A stretch of DNA of 64,000 nucleotides, from contig NC_050737.1 in the NCBI RefSeq assembly GCF_014529535.1, forward strand, positions 8,910,725 through 8,974,724, written 5' to 3'. The notes under the pieces are model-generated. The model was not told the DNA's origin and ran no database searches. It saw only the letters and a list, made by a program, of their open reading frames with translations. The translations under genes were made by a program, and so were the position numbers. Below, piece after piece: positions 24,045 to 36,025 of this stretch. Numbering within the stretch: position 1 is the first letter of the stretch; each line of letters begins with the position of its first letter. The stretch comes from Bradysia coprophila (taxonomy: Eukaryota; Arthropoda; Insecta; Diptera; Sciaridae).

Positions 24045-24188
24045 ATGGAATTTGTATGAGTTGTTCCAGCATTTGTTTGAGAAAATGCCAAGCAATGTGA
24101 TCGATCAAATTTGAAGAGTGATTGTTTACAATGAAAATTATGGTTTTTTGTGCTCTTGTCTATTTCAATTCTCGGTTGGCACAAAGCA

Positions 24189-24318
24189 TGATGTGTTACA
24201 CGTATTGTAATGAGATTTTTTCAGCACACGACCCAATTTTCCTTACTCGCTACGCTCGTAAGGAAAACTTGGGTCTAGTGCTGAAAAAATCAACATTACA
24301 ATACTTGTAACACAACAT
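24189..24318. repeat. Fold-back MITE family L
   Basis: Near-complete palindrome. The outer arms ATGTGTTACACGTATTGTAA and TTACAATACTTGTAACACA flank inner arms CAGCACACGACCCAATTTTC / TTGGGTCTAGTGCTG, with the tip CTCGCTACGCTCG (24246-24258). A decayed relative is at about 47216-47280 (CAAATTTTCCTTAT, CGAGCGGAGCGAG, TGCTGAAAAAAT). The open frame at 24122-24310 runs into this repeat. Confidence 0.75.
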
Positions 24319-27300
24319 ACTATTTCAACACATTTTCTGAATCAGAAATGGAAAAAGGTTATTACCTGGCTCTATATAGATATGCCGAGACGAAAATCCC
24401 ATAAATCTTCAGTGAATTTATCTTAATACAATTCTACGCGCTATGGTCTTCGACAATGGATACCGATTTTTTCTTTCACATAGTGTCAGCAATAGCTCAC
24501 TCCTTCGTCTTAAAATACAGACTTCCGTTACATTTAAAAGGAACACTTTCCTCTGGTTGCGTAAATAACTTTTGTACATGAAAAGCATAGAAGTGAGAAT
24601 TTCAAAAGGGTTCGTATCCGACGAAATTATCCTTCGAATATACTTTTAAGACTAACAAAATTGTACGTTTGTGCGAATGACGAAGTGGGCATCATATGTG
24701 TGTGACCATACCACTAGTAGGTGGACATGTTCATTGAATAATTTGCTGACATGGTACTGCCGCTGGCATTTATGGAGTTTATTACACTCTCATTATGTGT
24801 GTTTGATGTTATATTTATAAACTAAAGCACTTGACCTAACCAAATATATTGTGCTAATGGACTGTTCGTTTAACGCATAAATCCCAAATAAATATGTTGT
24901 TTTGCTAGTGTTGCTGGATTTCAACTAAAAAATGTGTGTTTATGTAATTCGACTGGTACTGTGCGACAGGGCGGTCACATTTTATGGCTTTAAGATTTAA
25001 AGCTGCATTGACAAATTTAAAGTAAAAATTTCGGTTGTCGCTGCCTTACAGCTTCTTATCTATTTGTGTACAGCCAAAGACTCACATTTGAATACAATAT
25101 GTTCGTATAATGGAGGAGTTCATGATCGAAAATTGTCTGTTGATTGACTTTATTTTTATTGTGTTCAACACGTGAAGTAGTTGGGTACACTTCATATTTA
25201 CTCTGGAGTCGTTGTCGTTAGCGAAATCACTTCAGCCTTGACTTACGTGCAAATACAATCAATGGTCGATGAAAAACATAATAAGTTATCTCTACTTCCA
25301 TAAGCAAAAGGCTTTAAACACTTTAAAATTGAAAAACAAATATATTTCCATCCAGGTATATGAGACAAATTCTACTTACATTTCAGAATTTTGTAGCAAG
25401 TAAGCAACTGACATAGTAAGAGTAGCTGGGGAAGAAAGTAAATAATAAAAGAAAACCTTAACCTACCACTTCATATTTTTCCTGATATTTTCCATAACAG
25501 AAAATTTTTGAGAAAAAAGGCACTGAACTGTAAAGGTGGTGCGAGTGAATAGTCTCATAAAATAAAAATAAAATAAGGTAATTGAAGACAAAAGACGTGA
25601 ACAGACGTTATGAAATAAAAAAGGTGTTATTTATACGAAAAAGGGAAACGGTAGAGGGCTTTTTATAATATCTGTTTTTCTTTGGATATAAAATGTGTTG
25701 AAATAGATGGGTTGGTTGGAGGGAGAAAAAAATTGGTTTATGGGAAATATGAAGTTGAATAAAAAAAAGGGTAATTTTCTTTTAACAATTTTGTTATGCA
25801 AATTTGACGTTGTTGTTCTTTCAAATGAATTTTGTATATTTTTTTTTACAAGTAATAATTTCGGAGTTGTGCTTAATTTGTTGTTTTCGCTCCGTGCTTG
25901 ATGATTATGGATTCATGTAAACAAATCAGATCCTAGGACTGAATTTTTTTTTTTTTTTGGAATATCGCACGAAAAATTGGACAATCCTACCTTCGCCAAA
26001 AATTCATCTAGAAATTCTCGAATTTCTCAAGAAAATTTAAAAAAATGATCCGGCCCTGCATTTGTCTCATTGTGTAGTCGATAAAAAGGCTAAAAGACTA
26101 TGGCAAAATCATATTTATGATCAGAGCGCACTGAGTATCGGCTAATCGACTACCATGGCTAGTCCGCGCCTGTTTATGATAAACTTATCGAAATACAAGA
26201 TATTCAATAAGCAAGTTGTAGATTACGTATCGTTGTTACAAATGATAGAAAATGGATACCCTCTTCCTAGGTAAACACTGAGATGATTTGGTTTAAATGC
26301 AGCAGTTGTTAACTTTTAAAAAGTGGTAAGATTTTTAAACAAATCTGAATTAAGGCACTGGTAGGCAATACACCAGAATACACTGGATGCTGCTACGTAA
26401 TTGATTAATTCAAAAACAACCCGTAATTACTCATTTCCCGATGGAGCAGTGAGCAAATGTTGTTTAATACGTCCTCAAAATATTGTGATAACCTGGTAGT
26501 CGGTAAAAGAATGATTAACCTGTTACCGACGGCAAGCATTGTTCCAGCATTATTATCGGATCTATTCTATCGATGAAAGTATTTTTAATCGGTTGATTTC
26601 AAATCTTGTACTTCAATTTTTTTTAACATGAATTTTACTATATAAAAAACCACATTACCCAGAGTTTGTTATTATTTTTGTTGTCGTTATCGATATCCGT
26701 ATGAGACAGGTTAACCCTCAGCTGTAGCTCCCTTTACGGAAAATACAGCTGTAGCAGATAAAATTGATTACCTGCAGCCAAAGTTACACGCAACAGGTAA
26801 GATTTTCAATTCTTTTTTATCAGTGAAAATGATTGAAAAACGAACAAGTCTAATGCCTAGTCGTCTGCATTTTTTTACAACTTTTATTAGTGTACTGATC
26901 ATTCCATGTACATATTTACAGAAACAGGTTTGAAAATAACCCAAATACATAAAAGGGAGATAAATCTCATAAAAAAAAGTTTTTTTTACCATCGGCAACA
27001 TCACATTCCTTTACGAAACGAACGTTCCGCACAACCACAAAATCATAAGTTTATAATAAATAAATGTTGTTGTGCAATGTAAACGGGGAGAACGTAGGTT
27101 GTTCGCTAAACAAACACTTCAGAATATTATAACGACGTAAAAGACGACTTCTTCATTTCATCGAGATTCTTTTTAATTTTTCAATATATGCAAATTTTTG
27201 CCATAAAAATCAGTTATAAAACGGCTCAACGAGCTACTTCAGAGCAGCGATAAGTAGTGAAAAGATTTTCATCGTGCGACTTTTGCAGTACATATATCAT

Positions 27301-28973
27301 TATCAGTCTATTTTCTAAGAAAAAAAAAGACATGGAAGATTTTACGCTGAAATTTTCGATATAGGAAAATGCGTTGGGTTTTTTAAATTATGTGAGGAAA
27401 AATATGGAGCGTATCAAGTGTATAATGGGAACATTTAGGGTTGTGAGGGTGTGGAAAGAGATGTCAGCTATATTTAAGAAAATGTTCAAATATATATTCC
27501 ATTCACTTGAATTTTATATTTTCATTGTGACAAACGATGCGGTTAGCTGAGGCTGGGTTGGGTTCCCAATACAATTTAGTTTTGAGTGCCTTTATTAAGT
27601 TAAGAGTTTCTGTGTTATATTAGGAGTCAACAATGGAATTTTGATTTTGTTAGTCTTGCTGATGATTGATTAGTGATTATATGTAAGCCGTAAGAAAGTA
27701 ATGGCCTTGTGTCGTCATGCATATTAACAAATTATCAATGGTTAATCCACTGATAGTAAAATTGTACGCTAGTATATTGAATAAATTTTACACTCGCCTC
27801 ACCATGAAAACACTGAATATCACGCGCCAAAAGCTATCGGAAACCACACTTTTTTAGTTCTCTCTCAGCAGACCTTGTAAACAGGTGGGATGTGAGCAAT
27901 GTTTTACTTAATAGTGGCATTTCCTGTGGTTATTTTCGTTATTCGCTAAAGAGAGAAGTTTGATTTAAAATGAAAACGTACTCTCCGTATGATAATGAAC
28001 ATCGAACGATCGACTCGTTCGGCTTTGTATCGCGTATTTTCGGTTTCGCTTTTATTCTTATTCGTCTTCTATACATTCAAGTTTAACCTTGAACGATGTG
28101 TACAAATGCAATAGAAATGCTTTGTACCGTACTTGTTTTTAAGCAAATCATGATCAGGTTTTCGCATCCGCAAATCATGGTCAGCGACCTTAGTTAAAAA
28201 GAGAGCAAATTCTTTCAAATATTATCAATCTTATGTTCCTTTCAGAACAAAACTACTGAATGTTATGCAAAAATCAAAAAAATGTGGAGTTATTGTTATT
28301 CGACCCATAAGCTGGAATTAATTTCTTGGAACGGTAGGATCTCAGTATGTATGTGTAATTTTGCTTTCCTGAGAAATGCGACCCTGCGAATTACGATAAC
28401 CAGGAATTACATTCTTTGGGAATTCGCGAGGAAGTAGATTATTAGGCAATTAATTGAAATAAAAGTTGTCAAAAAAGTTACGCTACATTAACTTTCTTAC
28501 ACCATTTCAATGGTTCATTCCTACGTCACCTTCGCTCTAGTTGGAATTAAGTTCCAAAGAAAAACAAAACATCGATATTGGTGTGATCGTTTCGTGGATA
28601 AAAGCGGCTATTCACGCCACTCACGGATGATTACGGTTATTTGTTTACTAAGTAAATTCCAACAAGAGCAAAAGTTTGCCAGTAGAACGAAGCGAGGACC
28701 ACAATTCGATCGAGTTGGAAGTTCCTATTTCTATAGGTGAACACATAATTTGAGTGAGAAAATAAGGTTATTCATAACGCAGGCGAGAAAATAGCAATTT
28801 TTGTCCCTGCGCTGAAACTTCGAAAGCCATTGTTGTAAAAAGCGTTGTGTTTAACTAGGGAAAAAGTTGGAAATTGCATTTTGAGGGTCTTGTTTGAAAT
28901 GAAATTTTTGCAAGTGGACACACTGTGTCCACATAATTTTCATTTTTGCAGGGCTTCGCAGGTAAAATACCAA
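24319..28973. other. Intergenic, no gene recognised
   Basis: Long AT-rich stretch. TATAAAACGG at about 27214 followed by ACTTCAGAGC some 25-30 bases later resembles a TATA/initiator pair, but no supported gene follows. At 28500-28740 a mildly palindromic segment (CTCTAGTTGGAA / TTCCAACAAGAG, with ACGAAGCGAGG at 28687) is probably another decayed fold-back element rather than the 76-aa gene its open frame suggests. Confidence 0.4.
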
Positions 28974-29072
28974 TTACGTAATCGTTTGGAGATTATTAAT
29001 TTGCTACGGCTCCTTCGGCTTTGGCTACAAACCTCCCTCTCGGCAAAATGAAAATCTCCAAACAAGGACGTA
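28974..29072. repeat. Small fold-back repeat
   Basis: Arms ATTACGTAATCGTTTGGAGA and TCTCCAAACAAGGACGTAAT face each other around a GCTACGGCTCCTTCGGC tip. Confidence 0.6.
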
Positions 29073-30250
29073 ATGTACTATTACATGCTGTGGGTGTCGA
29101 AAGTAGTGTTTGAAAAGAACGGTTTTCGACGCATGTAGCATGAGAAGTTATTTGACTCGTTGATTTAGTTGACTAAGTGCTTTCGTTTCAATCGTGAGCG
29201 TGAGATACGATTTCACAATAGAGAAATAATGTGGCTAAGGAAGACGTATTTTCATCCCAGTTCTCGATGAGAAAGTGTATTGTTATACTAGCAGTATAAT
29301 ACTGCTCATATATGTGGATCGAATTTATTACCTTAATGAATAACCATTATACATCAGTATATCTCTGTCGCTGGCACTTAGCGGCACATACTAGATCATC
29401 ATGGTTATTAATAACTACTTGAGAAAATATTATCTACTGAGGACTGCCGAGCACGAATCGGAAACTGTGATATAGACGAGAGGAAAAATGAAACACCGTA
29501 GGTTAGGTGGATCGTAAATTTCTATCCGTAAAAATATGTACGAATATTTTCTATTGAAACCTTTGGCATAATATGTTAAACATAACCGACGAGCAGAACA
29601 AATTTAAAGAAGATAAAAATCTCCAGGAAGCATCGACTCATAAAATCGAATCAATAACTCATAAAACTGCAACTTTGTGGCTTTTTTTCTATCCTCAATC
29701 CGAACGTACACCACTTACGACTATGATAAGCTCACAGTTCTATATATACGTCTTGTATTCGGTTTTATATATAACACATTTTCCATTTTCTCAATGCGAC
29801 TTAGCAGCAGCAGGAAAAACTGTGAAAATTTATTGCTTTTCTAATATCGATGGGTCTCGGCTATGAGTATTTTATCCAGATAAAAACGGTTATTGCTGAT
29901 AGTCACTACATTTATATATTTTTCTTTTTCAGCAATTTATTTATTTCATATTATTATTATTCTCTTCTTCTTCTTGTTTTTTTTTTTGTCTATGGTTGCA
30001 TGGGTTGTTTCGGTTTTTCGGTTTTCCACAACATTTCGATGATGAACAATGTCTTTATGTGGCACACAATCTCAAAACGAAAATCCGTTTTGCAAGAGTT
30101 TGCGAAAAAAAAACACCACCACCACCACCGCACACATATCGGAACAGAAAGACCATAACGCGGATTACTGGTGAGCTTTTTCTTTTCCATTTTGATATAT
30201 CTATTTATCTGTTCAGTTGAGCCGAACTATTTTATTTTTCCTTAGCGGTT
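29073..30250. other. Intergenic, no gene recognised
   Basis: AT-rich. The open frames at 29573-30220 overlap poly-T and CAC/CAT simple sequence (about 30108-30133) and are not supported. Confidence 0.4.
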
Positions 30251-30688
30251 ATGTTCCGACCATCGATGTAATATAGGGTAGATTGGTACACACGAAGAAC
30301 GTTTGTGCGGAAAGAATGTAAGAATTGATAAAATTGTTGTATTGCTTGGTCAGTAATTAAACATTGACAAAGTGTTGTATTGCTTTGTCTTTCTTAATAA
30401 AAGAATTTTTTTCAACAATTTTGGTCAAGTCAAAGCAATACAACACTTTGTGAATGTAAGAATGTATGTGTAACGTAACTTACGTTCTGAGAAAGCGCGC
30501 GGAATAAAGCCACACAAACATTTCAAAATCTTAATGTCTCCTTCCTTTTTGAATGTACCTTTTTATGTCCCTTCGCTTTGTTTTGTGTTGTGATTAAAAA
30601 TTTTTGTCGTTGTGTGTGTGATATATTTCCGAATTTTCGTTCTTCGTGTGTACCAATCTACCCAATATTATATCGATGGTTCCGACAT
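30251..30688. repeat. Nested fold-back element, 438 bp
   Basis: Terminal 50-bp arms (30251-30300 and 30639-30688) match with only a few differences; the core is AGATTGGTACACACGAAGAA. A second inverted pair lies inside (GTGTTGTATTGCTTTGTC near 30373 and GCAATACAACACTTTG near 30435). No clear target duplication was found. Confidence 0.8.
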
Positions 30689-32187
30689 AGAATAGATGGT
30701 TATTATCTTCGAAGTTTCGGTTTATACAGTTTCAGTTTTTATATTCGCTGTGTCGACACAACGCTAACAGAGAGTGTGAGCCAACACAAGAACGAACGAA
30801 AAGAGAGAAAAAAAACATTTATTTATTTTGACTAAAAGGGTAGATTGCAATCATAGAACACATTTTTTTCCCTCTTCTAGTGATAATTCAATTTGCAGAA
30901 TCCTTTTTTCCGGGTGTTCGGTACAATAAAAATGTAATAATGCCAGAGTGACATGTAAGTGTCTTTCGCTTAAAATCATCGACTAACACGAAAAGTATGC
31001 AGAAAACACACTTAGCATTTATGCTCTGTGTATTTAAATTTTCACCAATTTCTAACGCTTTTCAAAATGACATTTTCACATTAGCGGTTTAGTATGAGAG
31101 AACAATTAAAACTTTCTAAAATGCTCTACAGTAAAATGACAAATACAATAATTACACAATGAAGAGCACTTTATCACTTGTATACTTAATGTTGTGTGCC
31201 TTTTAAAATACACAATGCACTAAACTTATAGAGAAAGTCAAATGAAATGACAACAGTTTTTGGTGTTTTTCAAGAGGTTTTGTACTTTTGGTGGAAGAGA
31301 TTTTCATGCATATACATTTTCGGTTTCGAAGTATAGAGTCAATGAATATTTGAATTAAAAACAAAATACCAACAACAAATACCGTACATATCCAATGAGT
31401 GTTACCATATCTATATATTGAATTATTATAATCCTTTAGCATGCATTTCATCCGTTCGTATATATCGCTGTATAGGTATCTAGTCCTGTATTCATCGTAC
31501 CTAGTCGTCCTGTGTTATAGACATATTAATATATGTGATGTCGGTATAATAATAGAGGAAAATAAGAGGAGTGAACGCTTTCTCAGCCAATATTTAAAAC
31601 GTAACTTGAAGACTACTTCAAAATTGACTTTTCATCTTAGTCTGGACATATTATTACCGAAAATAGTACAGCTGGCGACCTTGAAGTTAGTGACTCATTT
31701 TGTTTCAGATATGTTTCAGCAGGACTCATCGAAACAAAAGTGCTTAAAACTTGTTTATACGAGTGAAATAGTTACACACTTGTGGTTATAGTAAAACCGT
31801 ATAAAGACATAGATGTTGTTTTGTTGCATGAGTCACTTGCTTCAAAGTCGCCGACTGTAACTGGGTAACATTTTACCGATATTTCGATGACATTCTTAAA
31901 AAAATCCGATGTCCTGCAGAAGTGATGAATAGTATATTCAGTGATTGGCTTATTAACCCTTGGTAAGAGGAAATTTCTGTTTAGAGATAAAGAAACGACT
32001 TCCTGAAGAAACTTCGACTACTCACCATTTGTTCAGGAACTCGCCGTTTCAGAAAGTCGTCGAGCAATTAGTTGTCGAGGTTTCAGTGCAATATGGGTGA
32101 CAGAGTTAGGATACAGTGGTACGCATGATGCTATGCACCTCAGGATTGCATGAAATTTGAATTTTTCTTTTAAACCTTTTAGCCGAA
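30689..32187. other. Intergenic, no gene recognised
   Basis: The plus-strand frame at 31441-31791 (116 codons, ATG start) shows no motif, splice site or promoter and is left as chance. AAAGTCGCCGACTGTAA at about 31845 is a terminus of the MITE family seen at 9292. Confidence 0.4.
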
Positions 32188-32356
32188 GGGACCGTCCACA
32201 AATGACGTCACTTCGTTTGGAGGAGGGGGAGTTCTTGTCGGTGACAGTATTGATGCTTTATATGGAGATTTTACTGTTTTGGCCATTTTGCGTGACAAGG
32301 GGGAGGAAAGTGTTGAAGATTCAATAAAATAGAATGACGTCATCTGCGAACGACCG
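32188..32356. repeat. MITE with GGGACCGTCCACAAATGACG end
   Basis: Imperfect inverted ends: GGGACCGTCCACAAATGACG at the left and TGACGTCATCTGCGAACGAC at the right. The layout and sequence style resemble the GGGGCCGTTCATAAATTACG element at 54484, so it is probably a related, older family. Confidence 0.55.
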
Positions 32357-34103
32357 CTCACACATCGACTTTAAAACATTGTTCGGCATATGATCTTGTG
32401 GCTTAAGGAAATATTTTAGTTGCAGAGCTTATTTTTGAAAAATTTATTTCCTAAATTTGCTAAACATTTTTGAGAACTTGCTAGAATTTGCAGGGTGGAA
32501 ATTTGGCAAGTTTAGCAAATCGATTTTCCAATAATAGATCCTGTAATACAGGTGAACCTGTATAGATGAGGTGTAAGAAGCCATTTAGCTATTAGTTCAG
32601 TTGACAGAATAGCGACCATAAATCGTCATGAAATTTTTTTACATGAACTACTGTTACTTTTATTGGGGAAATCCAACGGTGCATCACTGTAGTCACTCAA
32701 CCAACAACAATTTAAATAAGTATTGAGGAAAGCGTTTGAATAGCAAATAGTTTTCCATAGATTTTAATTCCTTTACCTGCAATAATTACGCAATCCTTTG
32801 ATGAACACAACCTATATCTGCTGCTTTCAAAGAGGTAAATAGTTTTTCCTTTGAATTTGATGGATATTTTTTTCTTCTCTTCCTGCTTCATGCACTATAT
32901 GCATAAATTACAACTAACAGCTAAGTATGATGGCGTAAAACAGCACAGCACTAAATTCTCTATATAATATTCTGTGTATCATCTCGACATTTTAACAATA
33001 AAATAAACATAGAAGAGACGAAGTTGAATTTAGAGCATATTTTAAAATAGTATACTCACAACTTAATATTCTATGTCACCTGATGTGCTCACATCATAGC
33101 AACATCCCAAAAATTCTGACAAAAAAAAACAGGCAACATAATGCTCACATTTTCCTATTTTCCATTTTCTTCAACAATACTCTTTTTATATTTCTATTAT
33201 ACCTTGCTTTCCACTCTTTTTTCTGTTTTGTTTTTGATAACTCAGCACGCCAACTGTCGCACTCAATTATAAACTTGACTTTCTACATGCTACTCCTACT
33301 ATCGACTTCCTACATATATGAAGCACGAAAGCTCCTATTGTCTTTTCAACTAACCGGTAACCCCATCCCCCATCGTACATTATATATGTATGTATAAATT
33401 TTCCGCACGCCATTGCACGTTATATGTTAACGTAACGTATTATGTCTTGTTTGTTATGAGTGAGAGTGTGTGTATTAAAATCGGGAACATATTGTAATCT
33501 CCCAGATTTGAATGCTGCTCGGGAAAATAAAATAATGTCAACTTTGTGAAAAGTAATGACACGGGAACGTTGTATTTATGGTATGTCTAGAAATTAGATT
33601 AGTCTTTTTTTAATGACAGCTATAGAACGGTTTAATTTAGTATACGTACTAAGTCTGCTACACACATATGTTTTCGAAACTTTTAGAGAACCCTTGTTTG
33701 ATGATGATGAAGCCTCATAGAAACAGTAAAATAGTCGGAAAATTAAACTCCAATCGATTCTTTTTTTATTAAACATACGTCAACTCTCAGCCCAGCTATA
33801 ACAAGCTTCTTCTGGTGATGGTGGTGTGACTGAGCTAGGCTTAGCTCTTACGTCACCAATCTGATTTTTTTATCTTCAAAAATTACTGACGGAAGCTTTG
33901 TCTTGCACTCTTGCATTTGCTAAAAATACAATTTAATTTTAACGGAAAAAGGAACGGGCTTCGGGTCAAAAAATTTATTTGGTTAGTTTAGTGAAGGAGC
34001 CAAGCTAAAACAAATTCACCAATAGCCCCGCCGCCATGAACGTTTTTTAATAATTGAGGTCACATTTCAGATTTAAAAACCCTTAAACAAAAAAGAAAAC
34101 ATA
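32357..34103. other. Intergenic, no gene recognised
   Basis: AT-rich. Open frames at 33083-33397 and 33594-33776 are low-complexity and unsupported. Confidence 0.4.
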
Positions 34104-34450
34104 TTTTAAGAGGCATCGATGGTGTGCTGAAAAGCATTCATTTGGTCGTGTTTTAAATACTAGATTTTAGTTTACTTTTGATGATATCTTTCCTTCCACC
34201 AGAATCCTTCTTTAAAAAAATGCGACCGCAATAACGACCACAAATGTGTTAGCTTTCCAGCCAGCTCTGAGAAAACTGAGCAGTTTATGAAACTTCGTTA
34301 AACTGCTGACCTTTCTCAGAGCTGATCAAACGACTACAACCAAAACTAAACACATTCGTGGTCGTTATTGTGGTTGTAAATTTTTCGAAAAGGATTCTGA
34401 TGAAAAGATATCATCAAAAATGAAATACGATGTATCGATGCCTCTTAAAA
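34104..34450. repeat. MITE family D, copy 2
   Basis: A 347-bp palindromic element. The terminal inverted repeats TTTTAAGAGGCATCGAT and ATCGATGCCTCTTAAAA are perfect over 17 bp. Longer internal arms include CGCAATAACGACCAC / GTGGTCGTTATTGTGG and CAGCTCTGAGAAA / TTTCTCAGAGCTG. It is better preserved than the copy at 14265-14602. Confidence 0.85.
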
Positions 34451-34671
34451 GTGATGGCATGCACCTAGATCAACGATCTTTTATACAAAGCTACCACACT
34501 AAGGAGAGGATTTCCTTCCAAGGACGTAGAGAAATTGTGTAACTTATGTTCTTTTAACATATGAAAATTGTGTTCAGAAACTTGGTTTTTCTTAGAGACA
34601 TATTGCGGTCGAAAGATCTGACTAGTGTTAAGTTAACTAACAGCGGAGACTAATCATTTACGATTAGGAAA

Positions 34672-34755
34672 CTATGTCTGACAAATGAGTCGAACCCGTG
34701 ACATATAGGCCTGAGTCTATCTCAATATCGATTGAGCTATCTGGAAAAGAGACTC
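34672..34755 (-). repeat. tRNA-like sequence, probable SINE head
   Basis: On the minus strand, AGATAGCTCAATCGATATTG resembles an RNA polymerase III A box, and CACGGGTTCGACTC about 30 bases later resembles a B box. A cloverleaf does not close cleanly, so this is more likely a tRNA-derived SINE fragment or tRNA pseudogene than a functional tRNA. Confidence 0.45.
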
Positions 34756-34830
34756 ATTCAATCGGAGCACGTGTTTTTTTTGTGTTCTGGAAATATTCAC
34801 ATTTTCTTTACTGTTTTGTACACTTGAAAT

Positions 34831-35027
34831 AGTCATTTGTGTACCTGTTTTGGACGATTGATTTTAGGCAATTTCGCGGATTGTAGGCCGAACGAAGTGA
34901 GGCTTACAAGCGAAAGTGCCTTAAATCAACCGTCCCAAACAGGTGCACATGTGAGTTTTCATGCAGAGGGCCGGAAGCCCGAGAAAATTCGAAAAATTGC
35001 CCTCATTTTCGGCCCCGAAGCATGAAA
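34831..35027 (+). repeat. Fold-back module B, solitary copy
   Basis: Matches 10342-10537 over about 195 bp with one difference seen by eye (GGAAGCCCG against GGAAACCCG). It lacks the composite cluster around it, which shows that module B moves on its own. The 62-codon open frame is a property of the repeat. Confidence 0.85.
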
Positions 35028-35529
35028 AATCTAACTCTGATTTGTCATTTGAAATGGCATACGAAATGATCGAAATAATAGAAATCGGAGAAACGGAGAA
35101 GAAGTGTTTAAATACAAAATTATGATTTTTTATGTGGGCAAAGGGAGTTGCGGGAAATGTTACCTTGGAACAAATTCGATAAAATTCACTTTTATTTTAT
35201 TTCCTTTCCGATCCAAAACATTTACTCAAATTTCATACACTAACACCAATAAAACCTTGAGACAAATCACTATTCGATAAATTTTGATTTCTTCGAAAAA
35301 TCTGATCGCAGGACCCATGAAAATATGAGTGAAAATAAACTAAAGTCACAACGAATGTGAATATATATAATAAGAACAAGAAAATCATTTTATAAAAATT
35401 TAGGTTTTATAAAATAATTCAATTCAAAATTGCTGCGTCAGTTACAGTAGTACACATGTTTATACCAATTTGTACTAAACGCTCTCTCTCTCTCTCTCTG
35501 AACGTACTCAAAACATATTCGTTTAATGT
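35028..35529. other. Intergenic, microsatellite
   Basis: A CT microsatellite lies at about 35481-35500. No gene was recognised. Confidence 0.5.
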
Positions 35530-36025
35530 AAAATAAATGTGAATCACATGCACATCAATTGTACATCTCCTGTGAATCAAATGTGAAGACAAAAAATGTT
35601 TGATAAGCGCGTATAGGATGTATACTCAATATTTAGATTTTTTTTTAGCCACATCTAAATAGTTTAAGGAACGTAGAATCAGGTTCCAATAGAATTTTAA
35701 CAAAAATAATTTTCAATTTAGGTAAATGTGAGCATGCAAAATGGCCAAATTTGCCTTATATGACACATTTGCCGTTGCCCATATGTGATTCGCACATTTG
35801 GCCTTATAATAACACAACTTGTTTAATTTTATTGCACATATCGGTGCATTTGGGTCCAAAGTATTACGATGTGACAAACGTTTCCTGAAATTCGTCGCTA
35901 ATTGGTCAAATGTGACGATTGAACTAAATGTGATGTACATTTACTTCACATTTGAATCACAGATGTGTGTCAAATGTGAAACAAATGCGAAACACATGCG
36001 AAACAAATGTGAAGTAAATGTGTTT
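35530..36025. other. Cluster of CAAATGTG-type octamers
   Basis: At least eleven AAATGTGA/CACATTTG-type words occur in both orientations, for example near 35535, 35578, 35722, 35763, 35794, 35908, 35925, 35947, 35969, 36003 and 36015. They end in a short tandem run of AAATGTGAAAC / AAATGCGAAAC units (35967-36015). Many contain a CANNTG E-box core. It may be a decayed satellite-like repeat or a regulatory cluster. Confidence 0.55.

Noticed and set aside
24122..24310. Signal-peptide-like 62-codon frame
   Set aside because: The frame after the leader runs straight into a palindromic MITE. No donor site was seen after the leader.
27214..27250. TATAAAA with a TTCAGA about 25-30 bases downstream
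   Set aside because: Only an 11-codon frame follows; no gene could be attached to it.
31441..31791. 116-codon ATG-initiated frame
   Set aside because: No recognisable motif, promoter, splice site or composition shift.
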